Below, piece after piece: positions 1 through 5,619 of a stretch of 7,196 nt of DNA; the stretch's first letter is position 1; every line of letters starts with the position of its first letter. The stretch covers positions 1-7,196 of the forward strand of contig JAKAOI010000113.1 in NCBI GenBank assembly GCA_021812265.1, given 5' to 3'. The notes under the pieces were generated by a model that was not told the DNA's origin, did no database searches, and saw nothing but the letters and a program-made list of their open reading frames with translations. The DNA is from Chloroflexota bacterium. Lineage in GTDB: Bacteria; Chloroflexota; Ktedonobacteria; Ktedonobacterales; JACDGC01. The translations under genes were made by a program, and so were the position numbers.

Positions 1-147
1 AGAAATAATAGAATACAATTGAAGTGGAAGGAGAGAAGTATGGAGAGAATCGAAAAAGGGGGTCTCGGGGGAACGATGTTCCCCCGAGCAAAAAAATCGG
101 GTGATTTATACAAGAATGTGCAGTGCGAGCATAGGCGTGGCGCATAA
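1..147 (+). CDS. C-terminal tail of an open frame entering from the left edge (unidentified)
   Basis: Frame 1 is open from the first base to TAA at 145-147, giving 48 residues that are basic and glycine-rich (about ..KGGLGG.., then ..YKNVQCEHRRGA at the end). An internal ATG at 40 has an AAGGAG about 6 bases before it, so a free-standing 35-residue peptide is an equally possible reading. I do not recognise the sequence. What follows (a palindrome at 162-181 inside a duplicated block) resembles the 3' end of IS200/IS605-type elements, so the tail of a TnpB-like protein is one guess, but no RuvC or zinc-finger motif is visible. The perfect hairpin at 64-88 lies inside the frame, which is unusual for coding DNA and lowers confidence that it is a gene. 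Confidence 0.3.
   Translation, partial: RNNRIQLKWKERSMERIEKGGLGGTMFPRAKKSGDLYKNVQCEHRRGA
64..88. repeat. Perfect 11-bp hairpin
   Basis: CTCGGGGGAAC (64-74) and GTTCCCCCGAG (78-88) are perfect inverted repeats around the 3-base loop GAT. The hairpin is flanked by GAAAAAGGGGG on the left and by an A7 run on the right. Read on the minus strand it is followed by ACCCCC and only then T5, so it is not a canonical intrinsic terminator in either direction. It may be a structural part of a mobile-element RNA, or a terminator-like element. The structure is certain; its role is not. Confidence 0.55.
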
Positions 148-161
148 TTGAGGAACGAATC

Positions 162-302
162 CCACACATTGAAATGTGTGGCTAGTTTTTGCTGGCGGAA
201 ATGGTGTCATTGCTCTCCATGTTCTGTCAGGTCCAGGTGTTTTGGGATATTGTCGCAATGATGGTGTTGTCGTTGATAGGTTTGTATCTAGCCGCATGTT
301 TC
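162..302. repeat. Long direct repeat, copy 1, headed by a palindrome
   Basis: This block recurs at 358-490 with scattered substitutions and an 8-base gap. It opens with CCACACATT GA AATGTGTGG (162-181), a perfect 9-bp inverted repeat, followed by GGCTAGTTTTTGCTGG. Shared stretches include CAGGTCCAGGTGTTTTGGGA and GATATTGTCGCAATGAT. No convincing protein is encoded: the frames crossing it lack ribosome binding sites and merely repeat themselves. A palindrome with a TGAA-like loop followed by CTAG is reminiscent of right-end or guide-RNA hairpins of IS200/IS605-type elements, but no transposase is present in the window, so that is inference. Confidence 0.7.
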
Positions 303-355
303 AACATATGGTTGTCGTTGATAGGTTTGTATTTAGCCGCATGTTTTATAACGAG
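266..355. repeat. 45-bp tandem duplication
   Basis: GTTGTCGTTGATAGGTTTGT... through CCGCATGTTT occurs at 266-301 and again at 311-346 with one difference (TATCTAGCC versus TATTTAGCC), a period of 45 bases. A third, shortened relative is at about 461-488 (TTGTCGTTCATATCTAGCCG...). The duplication fills the space between the two long repeat copies. Two units are too few, and spacers are absent, so this is not a CRISPR. Confidence 0.7.
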
Positions 356-357
356 GG

Positions 358-490
358 CCACACATGGAAATGTGTGGCTAGTTTTTGCTGGTGGCAATGG
401 TGTCATTGCTCCCCATTTCCGCCAGGTCCAGGTGTTTTGGGATATTGTCGCAATGATTGTTTTGTCGTTCATATCTAGCCGCATGTTTTA
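358..490. repeat. Long direct repeat, copy 2, headed by a palindrome
   Basis: Second copy of the block at 162-302, offset by 196 bases. Its head is a 9-bp stem GCCACACAT (357-365) and ATGTGTGGC (370-378), closed by the GNRA-type tetraloop GGAA. Compared with copy 1, the outer stem is kept while the loop and inner base change (TGAA to GGAA), which would be expected if the hairpin rather than the exact sequence matters. Near its end it lacks 8 bases (AGGTTTGT) relative to copy 1, then shares TCTAGCCGCATGTTT. Confidence 0.7.
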
Positions 491-494
491 CCAT

Positions 495-518
495 GTGGTT
501 TTCGTTGTGGTTTTCGTT
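495..518. repeat. 12-bp tandem repeat (two units)
   Basis: GTGGTTTTCGTT occurs twice in direct succession (495-506 and 507-518), then GGTT repeats at about 528-538. It lies between the end of the second long repeat and the start of the aminoglycoside phosphotransferase remnant. It looks like slippage-prone junk at the edge of a rearrangement. Confidence 0.6.
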
Positions 519-568
519 GAAACGCATGGTTGGTTGGTTTATTCTGCATACCAATTCCTCGCTGAGGT

Positions 569-793
569 TTTTGCTTGCCAAATATATTGATTGATCATTC
601 AGACATCTTTGGTTTTGTTGATTGGGGACGCGGCGGCATAGCTGATATACACCAAGATTTAGCGCTGTGCGCGCGTAGTATAACCCGCAATTTAGGCGAA
701 CAATGGATTCCCTGTTTCAGCGCAGCGTATGGTATTGCGGAATTGGACGCAGAGAAAATCAAATAGTATCAAGTTTTAGATGAATTTTTTTGA
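569..793 (+). pseudogene. Aminoglycoside 3'-phosphotransferase (APH(3')-type), C-terminal remnant with an internal stop
   Basis: The frame starting near 569 reads A-C-L-P-N-I-L, then GFVDWGRGGIAD, HQDLALCARSI, NLGEQW, YGI, KIK, stop, YQVLDEFF, stop. These match the APH(3') C-terminal pattern: CLPN of the HGDxCLPN loop, the Mg-binding GF[IV]DxGR segment, QDIALxxRSI, and the family's usual C-terminal end LLDEFF. Intact enzymes are about 260-270 residues and phosphorylate the 3'-hydroxyl of kanamycin-type drugs. Here everything before CLPN is missing, including the nucleotide-binding lobe and the catalytic HGD aspartate. A TAG at 764-766 replaces a codon that is commonly aromatic in relatives, eight codons before the natural TGA (791-793). 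It begins where the repeat-rich DNA ends, suggesting truncation by a rearrangement. It cannot be functional. Confidence 0.85.
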
Positions 794-812
794 GATATCG
801 CGGCGCTGAATG

Positions 813-831
813 CTTTGACGCAGTGTCAAAG
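813..831. repeat. 7-bp inverted repeat after the pseudogene
   Basis: CTTTGAC (813-819) and GTCAAAG (825-831) are perfect inverted repeats around GCAGT, 20 bases past the pseudogene stop. No T-run follows, so it is at best a decayed terminator of the former resistance gene. Confidence 0.35.
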
Positions 832-944
832 GTCCCGAAAACACCCGCCGGATATTTTGATGGGCGTGTATTATGATAGTAAGTTCCCCCAAAAAAATGT
901 GACTCATAGGGCAGACCCAAAACTCCTATTCACAAACCTATTTG

Positions 945-973
945 GGAACCTATCGCGTTAGTACCGCGGTTCC
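945..973 (+). other. Bulged hairpin in the leader of the sHSP gene
   Basis: GGAACC (945-950) pairs with GGTTCC (968-973) and GCG (955-957) with CGC (965-967), leaving a 4-base left-side bulge (TATC) and a 7-base loop. It lies about 140 bases before the sHSP start. The stretch 794-1113 has no credible gene; I see this hairpin and the ribosome-binding-site hairpin at 1078-1108, and no convincing promoter (the best -35/-10-like pair, TTGCAT at 993 and TGTTAT at 1016, is weak). Confidence 0.3.
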
Positions 974-1077
974 TCGGATGAGCGCACTCTTGTTGCATGG
1001 AACGCTGCCGCAAGGTGTTATTGCAGGGACGCCCGATATTTTTTGATAGTTGCGCGCAATCAAAATCGCTTCGGTTC

Positions 1078-1108
1078 AGCTCATCTTTCCACTCACTTTT
1101 GAGGAGCT
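1078..1108 (+). promoter_or_regulatory. Hairpin sequestering the ribosome binding site of the sHSP gene (possible RNA thermometer)
   Basis: The Shine-Dalgarno GAGGAG is at 1101-1106, 7 bases before the ATG at 1114. AGCTC (1078-1082) pairs with GAGCT (1104-1108), and TC (1084-1085) with GA (1101-1102), with a single A/G mismatch between them and a 15-base pyrimidine-rich loop. All but one base of the Shine-Dalgarno is thereby paired. A competing 4-bp hairpin, CTCA (1092-1095) with TGAG (1100-1103), also hides half of it. Weak, mismatched stems over the ribosome binding site are the known design of RNA thermometers in front of small heat shock genes (ROSE-type and cyanobacterial hsp17-type). 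The fold is seen by hand; the function is inferred. Confidence 0.4.
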
Positions 1109-1113
1109 TTTTC

Positions 1114-2712
1114 ATGGAACAGGAAACTCATCAAGAATCCAGCTCACCATTCTCCTTTCTTATCAGCGCTATTGAACGGATGCTGCAAGATCGAACACCG
1201 AAAAAAGTTCAGCAGCTTCATCTGCCGGTAGATATTGCGGATGAAGGAAGCGTTTACACCGCTCAAATTGATATTCCCGGCTATGCCCCGGAATCATTGG
1301 AGCTGTTGGCTAAAGGTGAAACCCTTACTATCAATATTACACAAAAGATCCAAACACAAGACACTAAAGTTTGGATTACGCGCGAAAGAAACGCTGCGCC
1401 GGCAACCCGCACGGTTGTGTTTCCGCGCAATGCCGCGCTTACCTTAGCAATTGCGCAATATGAACATGGTCTACTTACCATTACTATTCCCAAAAATGAA
1501 GAAACGCCGGTGCGCATTCCTATTTTCAGCGCTAAAACGCGCGTTGAAGCGGAACAAGGCTATGCTTCAAGCGAACGCACAGAAACGCAGCCGCTGACCA
1601 CTGAATCGGCGAAAGAAACGTTTGCCGGCGCGCCGGAAGAATATAGCGTGGTGTTCTCCCATGAGCTGATAAGCCAAGACGATTTAAATCATCTTGCGCA
1701 GCAAATTGCCGCGGAACGCGCTCAGAAACAAGAGAGCGAAGCGGAACAAGCGCCGGCTGCTCCGCAGGAGCTGTTTCCGGAATTTGAACTGGAGGAGGGA
1801 TATGCGTATATCGGCGAAACTGCCCCCGAAGAACATTCCGCCGAAGAAATTTCGATAATCATGGACGAAGAAGTCAGCTCGGCAGAATCTATTGCAGCAG
1901 AAGAAAACGCTGATGAGGCAATTTCTGCCGAAGCCGCCGCTATATCTAAAACATCTGAATTATCCGTTGCGCCGCTCGCAGCTCAGGATATTGACGCCGG
2001 GGCCACAGAATCACCGGAATCGCTCTCGCCGCCGATTGAAAATTCTGTCGCCGCGGAAACGAATACGGTGTTGGAAAATACCGAGGAAAACATCGGCGAA
2101 GAGCTTCCTTTGATATCTGATAACGCAATTACTCAACCAATGACACAGCAAACTGCCGAAGATATTCCGACGGACGCAGAGCTTACCCAGTCTGCCGCCA
2201 TTGAAGAAGCGGAGCAGATATTGAGCAGCGCTCGCGCCACAACACACTTTGAATCCCCGGCGCCAAATGAAATGGATCCGGAATATGAAAAAGATTCAGA
2301 ACGTGAGGCTGCCATGGAAAATGTATCAATGGCTGATGCGATTGCGCCGCGGGAAATCGCCGCCGCAGATGCCACAGATCACGCGGATGAATTTTTGCCG
2401 ATTGAATCATTTCGTGAAGATATGCACAACAGCGCTGCTGTTGCCGAGGAAACACCGGCAGTAATCCCGGATGTGGTCATTACGGATGATGCGATTTGCA
2501 GCGGAGGGCCGGATGTTTTACCGTTTACCAAAACTGCAGGCAACAGTGACAGCGCCGCGCCGGAAATTTCTGACATAGATCGGTTAGATCAGTTAGATCA
2601 GGATGTAGAGCCAGAGAATTTACATGTGGAAGGGGGTGAGATGGTACAGAATTCTGCGGCAAACGCGGAAGTGAGCGCAAATGATTCGGCGGATCTGAAA
2701 AAAGCCAGTTAA
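1114..2712 (+). CDS. Small heat shock protein (Hsp20/alpha-crystallin) with a giant acidic C-terminal tail
   Basis: 532 residues. The start is ATG 1114, preceded by GAGGAG at 1101; an open frame extends upstream to 997 but has no ribosome binding site there. Residues 1-34 form a short N-terminal arm (..SPFSFLISAIERMLQ..). Residues 38-137 are an alpha-crystallin domain: P-V-D-I at 38-41, D-I-P-G-Y at 53-57, and the typical GLLTITIPK strand at 119-127. It ends with I-P-I at 135-137, the I-x-I motif that docks between sHSP subunits. Family members are usually 140-200 residues ATP-independent holdases that bind unfolding proteins in the cytoplasm. Here about 395 further residues follow, dominated by Glu, Asp, Ala, Ser, Thr and Pro with very few Lys. 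Within them are a probable amphipathic helix (about 187-208) and an aromatic-acidic patch (220-234). The only Cys is in this tail. The tail looks disordered and I recognise no domain in it. The frame is continuous with even codon use, so it is not an artefact of a frameshift. Confidence 0.85.
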   Translation: MEQETHQESSSPFSFLISAIERMLQDRTPKKVQQLHLPVDIADEGSVYTAQIDIPGYAPESLELLAKGETLTINITQKIQTQDTKVWITRERNAAPATRTVVFPRNAALTLAIAQYEHGLLTITIPKNEETPVRIPIFSAKTRVEAEQGYASSERTETQPLTTESAKETFAGAPEEYSVVFSHELISQDDLNHLAQQIAAERAQKQESEAEQAPAAPQELFPEFELEEGYAYIGETAPEEHSAEEISIIMDEEVSSAESIAAEENADEAISAEAAAISKTSELSVAPLAAQDIDAGATESPESLSPPIENSVAAETNTVLENTEENIGEELPLISDNAITQPMTQQTAEDIPTDAELTQSAAIEEAEQILSSARATTHFESPAPNEMDPEYEKDSEREAAMENVSMADAIAPREIAAADATDHADEFLPIESFREDMHNSAAVAEETPAVIPDVVITDDAICSGGPDVLPFTKTAGNSDSAAPEISDIDRLDQLDQDVEPENLHVEGGEMVQNSAANAEVSANDSADLKKAS

Positions 2713-2734
2713 TCTAATGAAGCAATTTTTTGCG

Positions 2735-2768
2735 ACGCCGTCTGCGGGATACCTCGCAGGCGGCGTTT
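2735..2768 (+). terminator. Probable intrinsic terminator of the sHSP gene
   Basis: A 14-bp stem (2735-2748 with 2753-2766, two G-T pairs) closes a 4-base loop ATAC, starting 23 bases after the sHSP stop. Only three T residues follow, so termination may be weak or Rho-assisted. It lies in the 135-base gap between convergent genes. Confidence 0.6.
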
Positions 2769-2793
2769 CAGATATGTAAAACTTAAACTTTGC

Positions 2794-2810
2794 TGGGGCG
2801 CGCCGCCCCA
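2794..2810 (-). terminator. Probable terminator hairpin of the convergent membrane-protein gene
   Basis: TGGGGCG (2794-2800) and CGCCCCA (2804-2810) form a 7-bp GC-rich stem with a 3-base loop, 37 bases past the stop of the minus-strand gene. On that strand it is followed by GCAAAGTTTAAGTTTT, a discontinuous T-rich tail, so an intrinsic terminator is plausible but imperfect. Confidence 0.45.
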
Positions 2811-2847
2811 TGTAGAGCCTGTTGTGTATGCGTTTGCTTCGGATGTA

Positions 2848-4473
2848 TTAGATCTGCTCATTGTTGTTTGTGTTCAAGGTATCTGGCGTTGTATTTGCAG
2901 AAACCGAAGCGGCGGCTTTTTCTTTTTCCAGCTGTTCCTGTCTGCGGCGCATAGTTCTCATGCCTACCTGCGGCGTAAACAGCGGTGTGGAATCTTTCGA
3001 GCGCGCCCGTGAAATAAACAGTTGCGCGCCATAAATAACCAGCGCCGCAAAAGAGATGCCGGTCAGCAATTCCGGTTGAGCAAACGGCCAGCGCTGTGTA
3101 ACCCCCAAAACGCTCAGCAGTTCATTAAAGCCGGATAGCGCCAATTCAAAAATCCATAGCGTCAGCAGAATAATAAAACCGGTCAGGCTGGCAAACCGCA
3201 GCGTGTTTTGCGCAACATGCACGTTATACACCAGCAGCGCCGCCGCAGAAGTAATACACAGCACGGCGGCTGTGCCCCCGATAGCGGCAATGCCACCGTA
3301 CAATAGCATGTGGGTAAAATCATTTGGCGCGCTGAACAGATCGCACGCCGAACTGTTTACCCGGCAGCTATTTGCGTGCATATAATATTCAATATATTTT
3401 GCGGCCACAGCTAACCCGGATGTGCCGATAAAAATCAGCGCGGGCCATGCCGCCGCGCGCAGCGCCAACGCTAAATTGCGGAAGAAGTTTAAGAACTGGC
3501 GGCTGATTGCGGCCAGCAGCACTTCAATAATTGTTTGTACAACACCTTTCGTGCCCTTGCCTGTGCTGTCCAAACTTGAAGCCGATGCGGCGGCTTCAAT
3601 AGCAATGGTTTTGCGATTTACGGCGTTTAATTCACCTAAGCCGTTTACTACGGCTGTCAGCGCTAAAATCATCAACCCCAGCGGGAAATAAATAAATGTT
3701 TGATTGCGATCAACAATATTGCAGCTTAAATAGCAATGTTCCGCCGGGCCGGAATAGCCGATGGCTGAGCCGATTGCTTGCAAAGAACTGGGGGAAAACA
3801 GCAGCCATAACAGCGCAGTAAGCACACCGCCGGCAATAACGTCACCCGAAATCAATTCGGAAAGGCTGGGCATCAGAGTGAGTGAAGCATCTTTTACCAC
3901 TTTTCTCTGAAAAATATCAATCTGTGGCGCAATAGGTTTGCCCTGATAGCGCCGAAACCATCGGCGGATGGTGTCGAACCAGAAAATAGCAATGATACCG
4001 TAATTGATTATTGCATATACAAGTCCGCTGCCAATAGGAATATTTAAACTGCGTAAAAACGATCCCAAAGCATTTGTAATGTTCAGCAGTTGGTCTCGAT
4101 AAAAATACAGTAATATTACTAAGATAATCGATATGAATGATACAATCAATGTTTGCACACGCTGTCGTGTGAGCATCGAATCACGAAATATCGATGTTTG
4201 CAAAGCGATCATCAACGCGCACAACCAGAAAAAAATAGGCCACGGTTCATGAAAAACGCGCTCAATAAATGGCGCGTTCAGCAACGTTTGTCCTTGGGGA
4301 ATATACCCCAAAAACCCTGAAAGAGCAAACGCCGCAACACCAACTAACCCAAACACCACTATCAACAGCGGAGGATATTGAATGAGAAAAGTTTGCTTTT
4401 GCTCATCATATAAATCTGTTATTGCGTATTTAGCGGCAGGCAATGTTTCACTCTTAGCGACTGATTTATCCAT
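2848..4473 (-). CDS. Polytopic membrane protein, about ten transmembrane helices, unknown function
   Basis: 541 residues. The start is ATG at 4473 (MDKSVAK..), preceded by AAGGAG 6 bases upstream; the frame extends 14 codons further but without a ribosome binding site. Hydrophobic segments lie at about 36-57, 79-95, 108-125, 147-169, 212-227, 259-279, 340-359, 388-416, 427-447 and 469-488. Arg/Lys clusters (97-105, 170-175, 489-519) fit the positive-inside rule with both termini in the cytoplasm. That topology places two large loops outside: 228-258 with C247 and C251, and 360-387 with C370 and C377. Two extracytoplasmic cysteine pairs could form disulfides. A cytoplasmic loop (280-339) and a basic, helical then Asn/Thr-rich C-terminus complete it. 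I recognise no transporter, enzyme or channel signature. It appears monocistronic, with its own promoter-like TATAAT at 4521-4526. Certain as a gene; function unknown. Confidence 0.8.
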   Translation of the reverse strand: MDKSVAKSETLPAAKYAITDLYDEQKQTFLIQYPPLLIVVFGLVGVAAFALSGFLGYIPQGQTLLNAPFIERVFHEPWPIFFWLCALMIALQTSIFRDSMLTRQRVQTLIVSFISIILVILLYFYRDQLLNITNALGSFLRSLNIPIGSGLVYAIINYGIIAIFWFDTIRRWFRRYQGKPIAPQIDIFQRKVVKDASLTLMPSLSELISGDVIAGGVLTALLWLLFSPSSLQAIGSAIGYSGPAEHCYLSCNIVDRNQTFIYFPLGLMILALTAVVNGLGELNAVNRKTIAIEAAASASSLDSTGKGTKGVVQTIIEVLLAAISRQFLNFFRNLALALRAAAWPALIFIGTSGLAVAAKYIEYYMHANSCRVNSSACDLFSAPNDFTHMLLYGGIAAIGGTAAVLCITSAAALLVYNVHVAQNTLRFASLTGFIILLTLWIFELALSGFNELLSVLGVTQRWPFAQPELLTGISFAALVIYGAQLFISRARSKDSTPLFTPQVGMRTMRRRQEQLEKEKAAASVSANTTPDTLNTNNNEQI

Positions 4474-4520
4474 TTCTGTCTCCTTATAAAATATCCAAAG
4501 AATACCATATATCACTACGT

Positions 4521-4549
4521 ATTATATCTCACTTCGGTTACAAGATAGC
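4521..4549 (-). promoter_or_regulatory. Candidate promoter of the ten-helix membrane protein
   Basis: On the minus strand a perfect -10 box TATAAT (4521-4526) lies 47 bases before the start codon at 4473. The hexamer 17 bases upstream (GCTATC, 4544-4549) is a poor -35, so an activator may be needed, or the site is fortuitous. Confidence 0.4.
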
Positions 4550-4687
4550 CAGTAAAGCCGCTGTGCCTTTAAGCCATGCGGATGTCATAGCTCTGCGGTG
4601 GCTTGAGCACATGCAGAGTGTCAAAAGAGGAAGCAAACATGCTTAGGGGGTACAGAGGGCTACAGGTCCCATGCCGAGGATTGTCTT

Positions 4688-4785
4688 GTTTCCTGTTTTT
4701 GTTTGGAAACGCAAATATGTTCAGCGGTTCAAGGGATAACATCCCTCCCGCCGGAACCGGGGTGTATTCAAATTCCCCCTGTTCC
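4688..4785. other. Three consecutive hairpins in a gene-free gap (possible structured RNA)
   Basis: The stretch 4474-4865 carries no credible gene. It holds three stems in a row: GTTTCC/GGAAAC (4688-4693, 4705-4710), AGGGAT/ATCCCT (4732-4737, 4741-4746), and GGAAC-C-GGGG/CCCC-T-GTTCC (4753-4762, 4776-4785; one mismatch, about 12-13-base loop). None is followed by a T-run on either strand, so they are not obvious terminators of the acetyltransferase gene. A small RNA or a leader of the downstream membrane gene is possible. I could not match tRNA, tmRNA, SRP RNA or RNase P RNA signatures. Strand is undetermined. Confidence 0.25.
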
Positions 4786-4865
4786 TAATTCCGGGTTTAG
4801 GTCTTATGTATCAGCGCCGGTGTGTGAAAAGCCACAATAATTTTGCGCAGTTGAATTAGGCAGAC

Positions 4866-5381
4866 TTAACTATCTTCTTCATTTTCTTGCAGCGTTTTGC
4901 GCATATATAACTCCCTATGCCGTGTATGGAACCCTATGCGTTCATATAACTGAATGGCTGATGTATTTTGATCCCACACATGTAAATCTAAATATTTAAT
5001 ATGATAGTTCTGCGCCTCTGCTTCGATAAACTCCAATAAAGATTGCGCCACGCGCAGACCACGCCATTCGGGGTGTACAACAACCCGTTTAATATACCCC
5101 ACATCAGATTCCACATCGGAAGGCGCCAGCAGCAATTCGGCTTTAGCAATAGCGCGAAACGGCAGCTGCGCCGCAACAGTGTCATTTAATTCAGCGAAAA
5201 ATATGATGTTTCTTTCGTGAATAGACGGATCAACAGAACCAAAATATTTTTCTACTTCTCTATGCAATGCGCGATGCGGCGATGAGCTGAAGGTATCCAG
5301 CCAATTGACGCACGCGATATCTTCACTGGTGGCGATGCGAAAATGATAGATTCGTGAATTGGTAAAATGGGCGGCCGACAT
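4866..5381 (-). CDS. GNAT-family N-acetyltransferase
   Basis: 171 residues, a normal length for a single-domain GNAT, which transfers acetyl from acetyl-CoA to an amine in the cytoplasm. Motif A is IKRVVVHPEWRGLRVAQSLL (97-116): the strand ending in VVVHP followed by the pyrophosphate-binding turn R-G-L-R-V-A, in which Arg stands where Gly is more usual. Motif B is V-W-D-x-N-T-S-A-I-x-L-Y-E-R-I-G-F (135-151), including the N139/A142/Y146/G150-F151 pattern. The substrate cannot be told. The start is ATG 5381 with AGCAGGT just upstream, overlapping the end of the preceding gene; a TTG at 5429 is in frame but would overlap that gene by 41 bases. Its 7-base spacing from the small membrane protein gene implies translational coupling and one transcript. 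Confidence 0.85.
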   Translation of the reverse strand: MSAAHFTNSRIYHFRIATSEDIACVNWLDTFSSSPHRALHREVEKYFGSVDPSIHERNIIFFAELNDTVAAQLPFRAIAKAELLLAPSDVESDVGYIKRVVVHPEWRGLRVAQSLLEFIEAEAQNYHIKYLDLHVWDQNTSAIQLYERIGFHTRHRELYMRKTLQENEEDS

Positions 5382-5388
5382 ATATATG

Positions 5389-5574
5389 TTACCTGCTTTG
5401 TTTGGAAGGAAGCTTGAGTAATGAGACAAACGCCACCACTGTAGGAATCATGTAAAATAATCCGATGGCGACATGATCCGAAGATGGCCCGTTAAGAATT
5501 TGATAGATTCCAAATGCGCCAAGCCCAATTCCTAAAAAGAGCAGCATAAACATGCTTTGAATACTTTTTGACAT
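5389..5574 (-). CDS. Small two-helix membrane protein, hypothetical
   Basis: 61 residues from ATG 5574, with AGGA 10 bases upstream. Two hydrophobic helices are visible, about 8-27 (MFMLLFLGIGLGAFGIYQIL, Gly-spaced) and 36-53, separated by a short polar turn N-G-P-S-S-D-H, with a basic tail K-L-P-S-K-Q-S-R. The charge pattern suggests both ends face the cytoplasm. I do not recognise a family. It is first in a unit with the GNAT gene 7 bases downstream, and a good sigma-70-like promoter lies 46 bases upstream, which supports it as real despite its size. Confidence 0.7.
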   Translation of the reverse strand: MSKSIQSMFMLLFLGIGLGAFGIYQILNGPSSDHVAIGLFYMIPTVVAFVSLLKLPSKQSR

Positions 5575-5619
5575 AATATGGGATTCCTATTCACTTCGTA
5601 CTAGTAAGTATTTATTCAA

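Noticed and set aside
162..490. CRISPR array
   Set aside because: Only two long imperfect copies plus one 45-bp tandem, with no regular short repeats and no unique spacers.
176..590. Overlapping open frames on both strands through the repeat block
   Set aside because: They only read through the duplicated DNA, repeat their own sequence, lack ribosome binding sites, and contain unusual Cys/Trp-rich runs.
997..1113. Longer N-terminus for the sHSP
   Set aside because: The frame is open, but there is no ribosome binding site at 997, while GAGGAG lies 7 bases before ATG 1114, and the upstream peptide does not resemble an sHSP arm.
640..1113. CIRCE (HrcA) or HAIR (HspR) operator before the sHSP gene
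   Set aside because: No TTAGCACTC-N9-GAGTGCTAA or CTTGAGT-N7-ACTCAAG pattern; only an isolated GCACTC is present.
1890..2580. Several 60-90-residue frames on both strands inside the sHSP tail
   Set aside because: They are shadows of a GAA/GCC-rich coding region, without ribosome binding sites.
4603..4660. SRP RNA core (GUCA..GGAAGCA-like string near 4620)
   Set aside because: The GGAA is not flanked by complementary arms and the UCAGG/AGCAG internal-loop pattern is absent.
4603..4788. 61-residue plus-strand frame in the gap
   Set aside because: TTG start, no ribosome binding site, and it overlaps the hairpin cluster; no recognisable protein.
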